Source: Roseihalotalea indica (GTDB taxonomy: Bacteria > Bacteroidota > Bacteroidia > Cytophagales > Cyclobacteriaceae). From it: DNA of 64,000 nucleotides. The notes under the pieces were generated by a model. That model ran no database searches. It was not told the origin of the DNA and worked only from the letters and a program-made list of their open reading frames with translations. The translations under genes were made by a program, and so were the position numbers. Position 1 is the first letter of the stretch; each line of letters begins with the position of its first letter. Location of the stretch: contig NZ_JAINFL010000018.1 in NCBI RefSeq assembly GCF_022458895.1, positions 1-64,000 of the forward strand, written 5' to 3'. Below, one piece after another: positions 52,680 through 60,721 of this stretch.

Positions 52680-53888
52680 CTAGCGGGGATTTACCTGGTA
52701 CCAGTTGCCCTGCAAAGAAGCGGGGTTGAAGTTGGGATCATCGGTACGGTAGTAATTGCCCAGACCGTCGGTGTAGTTGTATTTATAGTCTCCGTCCAGG
52801 CTAATGTCATATCCTGTATCCGGATTCTCGAAGGTGCTGCGACCGTGAATACCGTCTATGACTGCATCGTGGCCGGTATAGTCGTTGTTGCTCCAGGCAG
52901 AATTGTTACTGTTACGCGCATTGTTCATGTAGTTATTAAACGAGGCATCCTGCGTCTGACTCATCTCGTTCATGCGCTGCTGATGGGCGTTAAAATTGGC
53001 CTGATTCTGCGCCATGCGTTGCTGATGCGCCGATTGAGAGGCAGCCATTTGTTGGTTGTGATAGGTTTGTATTTGGTTCTGCACTCCGGCCTGAATCTGC
53101 TCCCGACGTTGTTCATAGGCCGGATTTGGCTCGTAGTTATTGATGATACCGGCTCGGGCCTGCATCAACTGATCATATCCACTGGCGGGAGCAATAGCGC
53201 AACCTACGGTCACCGAGCCCATCGCCGGGGAAGCATCCACTCTCATGATGGTCACCACTCCCTTGATCATCTGTCCGTTTCGCTGAGCGGAGATGGGTAC
53301 TTGCAGACATTGTACCTGCCCTCCCTGGCTGAGAAGTCGTTGAATAACCTTGATCTTTAGAGCGTTTTGCTGGGCTAGCGGATCGGGTTGAAACGAGCCG
53401 AAGTTGATTTGTTCGAATTCGCCCTGTAGCCCCGCCATCACGGTTTGATACCAGGCCTGCTCAAAGTTTTTACCTGCCATCTGGCCGTATTGGGCATTTC
53501 CTAACGCGCGAATCATTTCGCCTCGAGGGCCATTCATTTCCACGTTATACTGTATGGATTTGTTGGTAGCCGGGTCAGTGGCAACGTCCTGGGTAAGGCT
53601 CCAACCTTCGGGAAGCGTGTAGGTGCCTATCGGCATTTGCAATCCTTTGTCGTACAATACTACTTTGCCTTGAGAGTTCATAGGTTGAGAATTATAGGTT
53701 TGATTAACAGGAGCTGCTTCTGCCGGTGCATTTACCGTGCAGGCACCGTTCTCAGTAGTAGGGTAACCTCCACCTTCCGTAGCAAAATCACTGTCCTGAT
53801 CATTGAAGATGAAGATACCTCCGGCCAGCAGTCCGGCAGCAACGGTGAGCATTTTTTGAGAGCGGGATATTTCTTTGAAAGATTTCAT
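52680..53888 (-). CDS. Secreted protein, paralog 3 of 4
   Basis: 402 residues with start MKSFKEISRSQKMLTVAAGL (53888) and a signal/TM near 13-28. Shared N-terminal domain (about 70-270): KVVLYDKGLQMPIGTYTLP, GWSLTQDVATDPATNKS, GPRGEMIRALGNAQYGQM, FEQAWYQTVMAGLQGEF, VQCLQVPISAQRNGQMIKG. Then a Gln/His/Met-rich coil (QSAHQQRMAQNQANFNAHQQ) and a C-terminal module (about 315-400) with DASFNNYMNNARNS, IHGRSTFENPDTGYDISLDG and YYRTDDPNFNPASLQG. Similar C-terminal modules occur in other uncharacterised secreted proteins. Close to paralog 4 over the whole length, so a recent duplication pair. Confidence 0.78.
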   Translation of the reverse strand: MKSFKEISRSQKMLTVAAGLLAGGIFIFNDQDSDFATEGGGYPTTENGACTVNAPAEAAPVNQTYNSQPMNSQGKVVLYDKGLQMPIGTYTLPEGWSLTQDVATDPATNKSIQYNVEMNGPRGEMIRALGNAQYGQMAGKNFEQAWYQTVMAGLQGEFEQINFGSFQPDPLAQQNALKIKVIQRLLSQGGQVQCLQVPISAQRNGQMIKGVVTIMRVDASPAMGSVTVGCAIAPASGYDQLMQARAGIINNYEPNPAYEQRREQIQAGVQNQIQTYHNQQMAASQSAHQQRMAQNQANFNAHQQRMNEMSQTQDASFNNYMNNARNSNNSAWSNNDYTGHDAVIDGIHGRSTFENPDTGYDISLDGDYKYNYTDGLGNYYRTDDPNFNPASLQGNWYQVNPR

Positions 53889-53934
53889 GGTAGTTATGTT
53901 TAGTACCGGGTTATTTCTGAATGATTTACTTGTT

Positions 53935-53962
53935 TATAGAACCGCTTCCATGAAGGTCATCA
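53935..53962 (-). promoter_or_regulatory. Putative ECF promoter (TGATGACCT-N13-TCTATA)
   Basis: Exact in both boxes with a 13 nt spacer, 46 nt upstream of paralog 3. A long A/T tract precedes it. Confidence 0.75.
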
Positions 53963-54034
53963 CAGCAGGTAAAAAATATTTCAAATTTTTTTTAAACTAC
54001 TGATATACAGTGGCATGAATTTCCAATTAAAATG

Positions 54035-54067
54035 AAAAAGCCCATTACACACTTGCGCTACGGGCTT
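54035..54067 (-). terminator. Intrinsic terminator of paralog 4
   Basis: Minus strand AAGCCC-N17-18-GGGCTT followed by T residues, 23 bp after the stop at 54091. The inner part can pair partly (GTAGCGC). Confidence 0.8.
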
Positions 54068-54090
54068 AGTCAATTGTTATGGAAGATATT

Positions 54091-55263
54091 TTAATAGTTG
54101 GGGGAAAGCACTTCGGTTTGCTGCCAGTCACCTTGTAATGAATTCTGGTCGAAGCTGGGGTCGTTGGTGCGGTAGTAATCTCCTAGTCCGTTGGTATAGT
54201 TGTAGTCGTACTGACCGTCTAGCGAAATGTCATAACCGGTATCCGGGTTTTCAAAAGTGCTGCGTTCGTGGATCTGATCTACGATAGCATTCTGCCCGCT
54301 ATAGCCACTGTTACTCCAGGCGGAAGGATAACTGGTCTGGGCATTATTCATGTAATTATTGAAGGAAGCATCCTGGGCTTGGCTGTTCTGCTGCATCCGC
54401 TGCTGGTGGGCATTGAATGCGGCCTGGCGCTGGGCCATTCGTTGCTGATGCTGCTGATTTGCGCGCTGCATGGCTTGCTGGCTGATCTGCTGAATACGTT
54501 GCTCAAAGGCAGGATTCTCTTCGTAGCTATTATCAATCTGTTCGTTGATTTGCAACGTTTGGGGAAACTGCTCTGCCGGACTGATGACACAGGAAGCAGA
54601 AATCACTCCTCCTAGCTTCGGGTTACTGACGGATGTAATATGAATGAGGCGTACCAGCCCCCGGTAAGTCTGTCCCTGGCGGGCACCGGTGATGGCGGCT
54701 TCCAGGCATTTAAGCTGATTGCCCTGATTCGCGACAATCTGCGTATACTTCTGAGCAAGCTTATTTCTTTGCAAACTTTCACTGTACTTCAGATTGCCGA
54801 TCGTTATACCAGATAGCTCGTTCTGCATTCCGGCTTTGACGGCCTGTCGCCAGCTTTGCTCAAATTCAGTCCCCATCATCGGAGAGTATTGGATTACTCC
54901 TAAGGCGCGGATGAGTTCTCCCCGGGGTCCGGTAATATCCATGGTATTTTTTCTGGGCTGCCCGGTGGCCGGGTCAGTGGCGATATCCTGAATTAGGTTC
55001 CATCCATCGGGAAGGACATAAGATCCTCTGGGCATCTGCAAACCCTGATCATACAACACAACTTTTCCCTGACTGCTGCTGGCTCCTGCCGGGGAATTAG
55101 TATAAGTAGCCACCTGCGCAACATCGGCACCGGCTAATGAATTGTCTGTACTATTTATTGAGGCATCCTGCTGATGACTGTAACTGTAAGCTCCTCCTAC
55201 AACTACAGAAGCTACGAGGCAAAGGATTCGTTGGGAGCGGGACATGTTTTTGAAAGATTTCAT
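54091..55263 (-). CDS. Secreted protein, paralog 4 of 4
   Basis: 390 residues with start MKSFKNMSRSQRILCLVASV (55263) and a signal/TM near 12-27. The shared domain covers about 65-265: KVVLYDQGLQMPRGSYVLP, GWNLIQDIATDPATGQP, MDITGPRGELIRALGVIQY, FEQSWRQAVKAGMQNEL, LKCLEAAITGARQGQTYRG. It then has a Gln/His/Met-rich coil (NQQHQQRMAQRQAAFNAHQQ) and the same C-terminal module as paralog 3 (DASFNNYMNNAQTS, RSTFENPDTGYDISLDG, YYRTNDPSFDQNSLQG). MTTMKSF at 55272 is an alternative start, less likely. It is the gene nearest the CHAT peptidase. Confidence 0.78.
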   Translation of the reverse strand: MKSFKNMSRSQRILCLVASVVVGGAYSYSHQQDASINSTDNSLAGADVAQVATYTNSPAGASSSQGKVVLYDQGLQMPRGSYVLPDGWNLIQDIATDPATGQPRKNTMDITGPRGELIRALGVIQYSPMMGTEFEQSWRQAVKAGMQNELSGITIGNLKYSESLQRNKLAQKYTQIVANQGNQLKCLEAAITGARQGQTYRGLVRLIHITSVSNPKLGGVISASCVISPAEQFPQTLQINEQIDNSYEENPAFEQRIQQISQQAMQRANQQHQQRMAQRQAAFNAHQQRMQQNSQAQDASFNNYMNNAQTSYPSAWSNSGYSGQNAIVDQIHERSTFENPDTGYDISLDGQYDYNYTNGLGDYYRTNDPSFDQNSLQGDWQQTEVLSPNY

Positions 55264-55297
55264 GGTAGTCACGGTTATTAAGTGTAATCTACCTGTC

Positions 55298-55325
55298 TAT
55301 AGAGCTCCCCCAGATAAGGTCATCA
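55298..55325 (-). promoter_or_regulatory. Putative ECF promoter (TGATGACCT-N13-TCTATA)
   Basis: Exact in both boxes with a 13 nt spacer, 34 nt upstream of paralog 4. Upstream is an A/T tract (AAAAAATAAAAAAATTTTC). Confidence 0.75.
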
Positions 55326-55390
55326 TGGCAAGAAAATTTTTTTATTTTTTCTCGCGGTTATATTCTGATTTTTTAAAGATGTGATTGGAA

Positions 55391-55440
55391 GCGGTCAGCG
55401 GGAAGCAGTGTGGGTATAACCTCTGCCTCCCGCTGACCGC
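55391..55440. repeat. Strong hairpin downstream of the CHAT gene
   Basis: GCGGTCAGCGGGAAGCAG (55391-55408) pairs with CTGCCTCCCGCTGACCGC (55423-55440) with one mismatch. It lies 28 bp after the CHAT stop and probably acts as a 3' end structure. Its words (CGGGAGGCAG, CTGCCTCCCG) also flank the dispersed repeats at 33608 and 58795. Confidence 0.75.
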
Positions 55441-55467
55441 CTCCTCTAGCAATTAAAAGACTTTCTA

Positions 55468-58400
55468 TTATGACACTGTGCTACGACGTATAAGCCGGGT
55501 GGCAATAATCAGCAGGGCAATTAGTAACACTACCGAAGCTCCCCCAATCATCCACGGGCTTAACGTTGATGAGGATAAACGTACGGATTGATCATCGCCG
55601 GTAAGTACCAGTCCACCCCAGTAATAAGGTGACTGCAAACTACCTTCAGCGGTTTCGAGATACTTCAGCTTCGCTGCTCTAAGAGCTTCGGCCACGCTCA
55701 TGTCCTCCTGAAGATTTTCGTAAAATAAAGCCGCAATCTGGTTCGACTGCTGATCATCAATGCTCCACAGGCTGTAAATGACGCTCGGGCAACCAGCGTA
55801 CCGGAATGCGTGCGCCAGCGACAATACACCCTCTCCCCGTCGATAATTTCCCAAACCGGTTTCACAAGCCGTCAGCACGGCCAGTTGGGCTTTCAGAGGT
55901 TCATTGTATAGTTCGTAGGTATACAGGTAACCATCTTCCTGAGTCGTAGGATCAGGGGTTAGGGCCAGAAAGCTGTATAAGGGCTTGTCGTTTTCCAGGC
56001 GGGCATGGGTGCCAAAATGCAGGATTGTGGCCCGGGGGGCTTCCTGCTGAAAGATTTTTTCGGTAGCCGTTTGCTCGGTGAGGGCCTCGCCCCACCCCTT
56101 CTCCTGAAATTGCTGTACAAAAGAGGTAGACCAGGGCGTCCGCAGCCATCGCAGGAACACGGAATCCGGGGCCTGCCCCGGCGGAAGACTATTCAGGTAG
56201 GTTTCTTTCAGCGACTGCGAAAAGCCGGGTGCGACTCCCAACAGTTCTCCCTTCGAGCCGGATGGTTGCGAGGTGGTGCCGGGCAAGGTATGCCCATAAT
56301 ACACGCAAAAATCTTTGATAAGCCAGGGCCAGGTAGTCGCAGAAGCTTTCTCGGCTGGCTCCTGGGTGAGCAACGTTTCAAAATTCAGGTAGAACAGTGG
56401 GCCATCCGCCAGTATTTTAATCGGTGCCTTCGGGGACAAACCTATAGGTTCCCACAGTTGCTGATAAAGAGAATAACCCAACCGGCTCTGACGAGGCAGG
56501 TCGCGTTGCCTTTGTAATAGCTGCTGATAGGTCTGTAGTGAGTCTTGCCAGCCGACCGGCATCGCTAACCAGGATGAAGTAAGGGCCTCCGGTTGTATGC
56601 GTACCGCCAGCAGTGCCGTATCCAGGTTAAAATAAGCCAGCACGGTATAATCTTCGTCCTTCAGGGTTTGAAGCACCTTTTCTATATCCACGGTAGGGGT
56701 CTCGAAGCGGGATTGGTAGTACTGAGGATACTTTTGCTGTAACAGTTGTTGCAGCTCCTGCCAGGATTGCAGAATGCTCAATTGCTGCTGGCTATTCTGG
56801 AGCGGGTCTTCTTCCTCCTCGGCACTTTGCTGGCGGGCCAGGGCAAACTGAAGCTGCTGCTTGAGTACCTGCCCCTGTTGTACCAGCGAATCGGGCACCC
56901 CGGCAAACTGTATGGCTTGTCGGTCTTTAAAAGCCGCCTGAATAGTAGCTCCCCGGCTGGCCTGAATGCAGTTGAGTAGTTGCGCCTGCCATACCTCCGG
57001 TTCACTGTCGGGAGTATTGAGCGCCCGATGAGCCAGTACCGCGCTCTGCCGGTAAAAATCCTGTACCTGATCGGCCACCGACTCCCATAAGGACGCATCA
57101 TTGAACAGCGATAGAAAAGTGGGCAACCAGGCATGCACGGTCCTGAAAACCTGATAGACCGTTTGACGTTCTCCGGCTGATAAAGCATCGCCCTGATTCA
57201 CCAATAGTTTCAGATGCGCATTTGCCAGGCTAAGCACGAAGGGAGTGTACCGACGAATAGTCAGAGTGTCCAATGCTGTTAGGTCTGTAATGGGCTGATC
57301 CTGCCCGCTCATTCCGCCCCAGGCCAGCCTAAGGTAGTGCTGAGCACTGTCTAACTGATCCAATTCGGTATAAACTTCCACCAGCCGAAACAGATCCTCC
57401 AGGCTATGCGGGTGCGATAGTCCAAAGCTCTGACGGTAGATGTCTAACGAGTGCTTAAATAGCTTCAGGGCTTCGGCCGGTTGGTCAGTATCCCAGGCAA
57501 TCTCGGCTAACTCGGCCAGGGCATCCGCTCGCTTAGGATGATTAATGCCAAATACCTGAGCCCGAATATCTCCTGCCTGGGAGAAATACATTTCAGCCGC
57601 TGACCAGTCTTTCCGCTCGCGGGCGATCAGCCCCATATTATACAGACTTTGGGCAATCTCGGCACTTTTGGTCTCATACAAATCCTGCTTCTCCTTAAAG
57701 GCTTCTCTGAACATTGAATCGGCTTCTTCCAGCCTACTTTCATTGTAATAGACTGCTCCCAGAGCATCTTTGATATTAGCCCGGTCATAGTCGGGGTAAT
57801 CCACCAGAGTATCAATAATGCTCCAAGCCTGCTGGTAATATGACTCAGCCGTTTTGTTTTCGCTCAGGTTCATATACAGCATTCCCAGGTTGACGTAATT
57901 ACCCGCCAGCGGATAATAGCGCGCCCCTTTTTTATTAGAAGCAATGGCCCGCAGCAGATAGTCTTTGGCCCGTTGGGGTTCGCCCAGGGCCAGTAAGTGG
58001 GTACTGTAATTATTAGCGACAATGGCAATATGAGGATGGTCTTCCGGGAGGTTATGATTTAAAACCGTCCAGGCTTCGGAAAGCACCGTATCGGCTTCAT
58101 ACATTTTCCCCAGTGCGTCCAGGATAATATATAAGGTGTTGGCACTATAGCCCAGTTCTTTGTCCATAGGTTCCAGCACCGCCTTTCGTAGCTGGTGGGC
58201 CGTGGTGGCCCACTGCTCGGCAGCGGCATAGTCCCCCATCTGCATCAGCATAAACCCTTTGATCTCGTAATACTTGGCTAACTGAAAGGTATCAGGCTGC
58301 GCCCGTCCTTCCTCGGTAGCAATACTTTTCTCAGAAAATTCCAGGGCCTGCTGAAAATCATCTTCTCCCAGGTAGGTGTACCCTATCTCATGGTAAACCT

Positions 58401-58731
58401 GACTGAGTAATGCCGCATTTGGCAGAGAGGATTGAGGAGGTAAAATGGCTTGCAGCAAGGTTCTTGCCTTCTGGTATTCGTACTGCTGAATGTAACTTTT
58501 TGCTTCCCGCAGCTGGTAATAGTGAGCACTGTCGATCTTACTTAGCACTTTCCATTGTTGCACTAACGCATGATAGGCCTGAGCTGCCTCGGCAAAGTTT
58601 CCCTGTTGATAAAGACTATCGGCAATAGTAGGGCGAGGATTCTGCTGGGCTTTACTTTGAATAATAAATCCAAAAAACGACACTAATGCTACAATGATGA
58701 GCACAATCTTATGCCCGCCTAATTTTCTCAT
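55468..58731 (-). CDS. Periplasmic TPR-CHAT cysteine peptidase
   Basis: 1087 residues: N-terminal signal/TM (IVLIIVALVSFFGFIIQSKA, about 10-29), about nine TPR units (about 30-480; for example FAEAAQAYHALVQQW, ALEFSEKSIATEEG, NKTAESYYQQAWSIID), a helical linker, the CHAT domain (about 770-1040) and a C-terminal TM (MIGGASVVLLIALLIIATRL, about 1060-1079). The CHAT catalytic pair is intact: His about 909 in ILHFGTHARL and Cys about 956 in VLTACETGLG. The topology places peptidase and TPR on the periplasmic side. CHAT proteins are caspase-like (clan CD); here the TPRs would bind a partner. The gene heads the minus-strand cluster but lacks the TGATGACCT promoter. Confidence 0.9.
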   Translation of the reverse strand: MRKLGGHKIVLIIVALVSFFGFIIQSKAQQNPRPTIADSLYQQGNFAEAAQAYHALVQQWKVLSKIDSAHYYQLREAKSYIQQYEYQKARTLLQAILPPQSSLPNAALLSQVYHEIGYTYLGEDDFQQALEFSEKSIATEEGRAQPDTFQLAKYYEIKGFMLMQMGDYAAAEQWATTAHQLRKAVLEPMDKELGYSANTLYIILDALGKMYEADTVLSEAWTVLNHNLPEDHPHIAIVANNYSTHLLALGEPQRAKDYLLRAIASNKKGARYYPLAGNYVNLGMLYMNLSENKTAESYYQQAWSIIDTLVDYPDYDRANIKDALGAVYYNESRLEEADSMFREAFKEKQDLYETKSAEIAQSLYNMGLIARERKDWSAAEMYFSQAGDIRAQVFGINHPKRADALAELAEIAWDTDQPAEALKLFKHSLDIYRQSFGLSHPHSLEDLFRLVEVYTELDQLDSAQHYLRLAWGGMSGQDQPITDLTALDTLTIRRYTPFVLSLANAHLKLLVNQGDALSAGERQTVYQVFRTVHAWLPTFLSLFNDASLWESVADQVQDFYRQSAVLAHRALNTPDSEPEVWQAQLLNCIQASRGATIQAAFKDRQAIQFAGVPDSLVQQGQVLKQQLQFALARQQSAEEEEDPLQNSQQQLSILQSWQELQQLLQQKYPQYYQSRFETPTVDIEKVLQTLKDEDYTVLAYFNLDTALLAVRIQPEALTSSWLAMPVGWQDSLQTYQQLLQRQRDLPRQSRLGYSLYQQLWEPIGLSPKAPIKILADGPLFYLNFETLLTQEPAEKASATTWPWLIKDFCVYYGHTLPGTTSQPSGSKGELLGVAPGFSQSLKETYLNSLPPGQAPDSVFLRWLRTPWSTSFVQQFQEKGWGEALTEQTATEKIFQQEAPRATILHFGTHARLENDKPLYSFLALTPDPTTQEDGYLYTYELYNEPLKAQLAVLTACETGLGNYRRGEGVLSLAHAFRYAGCPSVIYSLWSIDDQQSNQIAALFYENLQEDMSVAEALRAAKLKYLETAEGSLQSPYYWGGLVLTGDDQSVRLSSSTLSPWMIGGASVVLLIALLIIATRLIRRSTVS

Positions 58732-58794
58732 TATTAAATAAAGAAATAATATTACTTAATTGCAATATAATCCTAATAAGTAACTAGTGTAATC

Positions 58795-58990
58795 AAGAAA
58801 GAATTGCCGAGTGAGTTCGGGAGGAGGGGAGAGGCAGTAAGCGGTTGGCTGTAGTAGACCGTTTGTCAGGCAATGACCGGTTACTGGCGAACGATGGTGC
58901 ATTTGAACATCTTCAGTAACTTGCAACCTGCGGTAGTATGCTGACTACGTACCGCGGGGCAGCCTACTGCCTCCCGCCAACCGCTTACTG
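58795..58990 (+). repeat. Dispersed structured intergenic repeat, copy 2
   Basis: The core 58860-58956 matches copy 1 (33650-33746) with 10 differences. The flanks also share AAGAAAGAATTG and GGGAGGAG. The unit is closed by a perfect 15 bp inverted repeat CAGTAAGCGGTTGGC (58835-58849) and its complement (58976-58990), different in sequence from the closing stem of copy 1. The internal GTTACT/AGTAAC stem is kept. It lies between the divergent CHAT and DUF2807 genes. Confidence 0.8.
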
Positions 58991-59091
58991 ATCAATCAAG
59001 TTGCCTACTCAAATGAATAGAACTATTCCCCATTGAAATTTACTGATTCTTCCTTATCATCACGCAACGTTTATCTCCTTATTTGCATCTT

Positions 59092-59835
59092 ATGCTTAAA
59101 CAAGCTACTTCTATGTCTTTTCCTCAAAATCTATTTTATATATTAATTGCCTTGCTTAGCTTCTTTTTGCGGCCTACTACCTATGCCCAAGGAGTTCGGG
59201 GAGATGGCAATGTGACTACCGAAACCCGCGCTACTTCCTCTTTTAATGCCATTGTGGTGACCGGCAGTGTGGATGTGTATCTCAGCCAGGGCGAAAAGGA
59301 GGAGGTTACAGTGGAGGCTGATCAAAACCTGTTGGAAATTATTCGTACTGAAGTAAAAGGGAACACGCTCCACATCTACGAGACAAAAAACATTCGGAAA
59401 GCTGATGCCCGCAAAGTATATATTACTTTCCAAGAGCTTAATAGCCTGATTGCCAAAGGAGCCACGGATGTATACGGTCGTACTCCCATCCGCACCGAAT
59501 CGTTGGAGGTAGGTATCAGTGGGGCCAGTGATGTTACCCTGGAAATATATACCAATGAACTGATTTGCCGAATTGATGGTGCCGCCGATGGTTACCTCTC
59601 GGGTGAAGTCAAAGCCATGATCGCGCGAGTTTCCGGCTCGTCTGATCTGGAGGCGGGTAACCTTATCAGTCAAACTTGCCAGGTAGAGACTGACGGTGCT
59701 TCGGATGCCCAGGTGCATGCCACCGAGTCACTGGATGCCAAAGCCAGCGGAAGTAGTGATATTGAGTACCGGGGCAACCCTAAAACCTTACGAAAAGAAG
59801 AAAGCACAGCGGCAGATATTAGCTCACGGAATTAA
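59092..59835 (+). CDS. DUF2807 (GIN-type head) secreted protein
   Basis: 247 residues from the ATG at 59092; an in-frame TTG at 59083 and an ATG at 59113 are also possible. The signal peptide ends near PTTYAQG. The rest is the DUF2807 beta-solenoid: GNVTTETRATSSFNAIVVTGS, VDVYLSQGEKEEVTVEADQNLL, IYETKN...KVYITFQELNSLIAKGATDV, then repeated GASDV/GSSDLEAG/GASDAQV/GSSDIEY turns. These turns define the right-handed repeat fold of putative adhesin or envelope-stress proteins common in Bacteroidota. The function is not settled. Confidence 0.88.
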   Translation: MLKQATSMSFPQNLFYILIALLSFFLRPTTYAQGVRGDGNVTTETRATSSFNAIVVTGSVDVYLSQGEKEEVTVEADQNLLEIIRTEVKGNTLHIYETKNIRKADARKVYITFQELNSLIAKGATDVYGRTPIRTESLEVGISGASDVTLEIYTNELICRIDGAADGYLSGEVKAMIARVSGSSDLEAGNLISQTCQVETDGASDAQVHATESLDAKASGSSDIEYRGNPKTLRKEESTAADISSRN

Positions 59836-59979
59836 TATGTTCTTGAAGAGCGCTGGAAGGAGTTAGCAGTAAACTATATCCAGAAATAAGGGCCACTGCT
59901 AGCTGTCTCCTGCATATCCCTTTCTTCCACTTAACATTCTTGTCGGATATGGGTTAGAAATAAAAATAACCTTAAATAA

Positions 59980-60702
59980 ATGGCTGCATCTTTAAATGTA
60001 TTGGTTGTGGGGGCCACCGGGCGCACGGGCATGAAAATCATAAACAAACTTTATAACGCAGGGCACACCGTACATGCCATGGTACGAAACCGGGAAAAAG
60101 CCCGTCAACTGCTTTCTCCGGATATTCACATGATTGAGAATGACCTGTTAAACTATTCTGAATACGACAGTATCGTACGGAATATGGATGTGATTATATA
60201 TGCTGCCAGTGCTACCTCATACTGGTTTGGTAAAAACACGCCGAAAAATATTGATTACGAAAGTGTGCGGCAAATGGCTATGGCTGCCGAAAATCAAGAT
60301 GTAAAACAGTTTATTCTTATTTCTTCTATGGGAGTAACTCATCCTTTTTTCTTCATCAATCTGTACGGTCGGGTACTGAGTTGGAAGCTAAAAGGGGAAA
60401 ATGCACTGCGTAGTACGCAACTCAATTATGTTATTATCCGCCCTGGCCGCCTTACTGATAAAGGTTTGTCGATAGATCAACAAGTGTTACATCAGGATGA
60501 TAAGGTGCATGACCAGCCTATTAGCCGAGAGGAGGTAGCTGAAGTAGCCGAGCAATGTGTAGCTAATCCGGAACTGGTACGGGTAACCTTTGAAGTGGGT
60601 ACTGACAAAAAAGCCGTACCCGAGCCGCTGTCAGCTAAATTTGCGCGCCTGATTCCGGATCAGAACCGAACCCGTTACAGCCAGATTGAAGTATACTCGT
60701 AA
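59980..60702 (+). CDS. NAD(P)-binding SDR-like (NmrA/SDR_a5) oxidoreductase
   Basis: 240 residues. The Rossmann N-terminus is LVVGATGRTGMKIINKL with the GxxGxxG-type nucleotide loop (residues 10-16), followed by the strand VHAMVRNREKARQLL and the acidic IENDLLN. The SDR middle shows VIIYAASAT and FILISSMGVTHP, and the later segment YVIIRPGRLTDKG is typical of atypical/extended SDR5-type proteins. Substrate unknown. There is no classic YxxxK pair in the normal place (YGRVLSWK is a candidate), so it may bind rather than reduce. It is in its own transcript. Confidence 0.82.
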   Translation: MAASLNVLVVGATGRTGMKIINKLYNAGHTVHAMVRNREKARQLLSPDIHMIENDLLNYSEYDSIVRNMDVIIYAASATSYWFGKNTPKNIDYESVRQMAMAAENQDVKQFILISSMGVTHPFFFINLYGRVLSWKLKGENALRSTQLNYVIIRPGRLTDKGLSIDQQVLHQDDKVHDQPISREEVAEVAEQCVANPELVRVTFEVGTDKKAVPEPLSAKFARLIPDQNRTRYSQIEVYS

Positions 60703-60721
60703 TCTCTGTTCTGTAATTAAT

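Noticed and set aside
58732..58860. Copy of the TGATGACCT-N13-TCTATA promoter in front of the CHAT gene
   Set aside because: Read on the minus strand upstream of 58731, no match to either box with the right spacing was found; the CHAT gene seems to be expressed differently.
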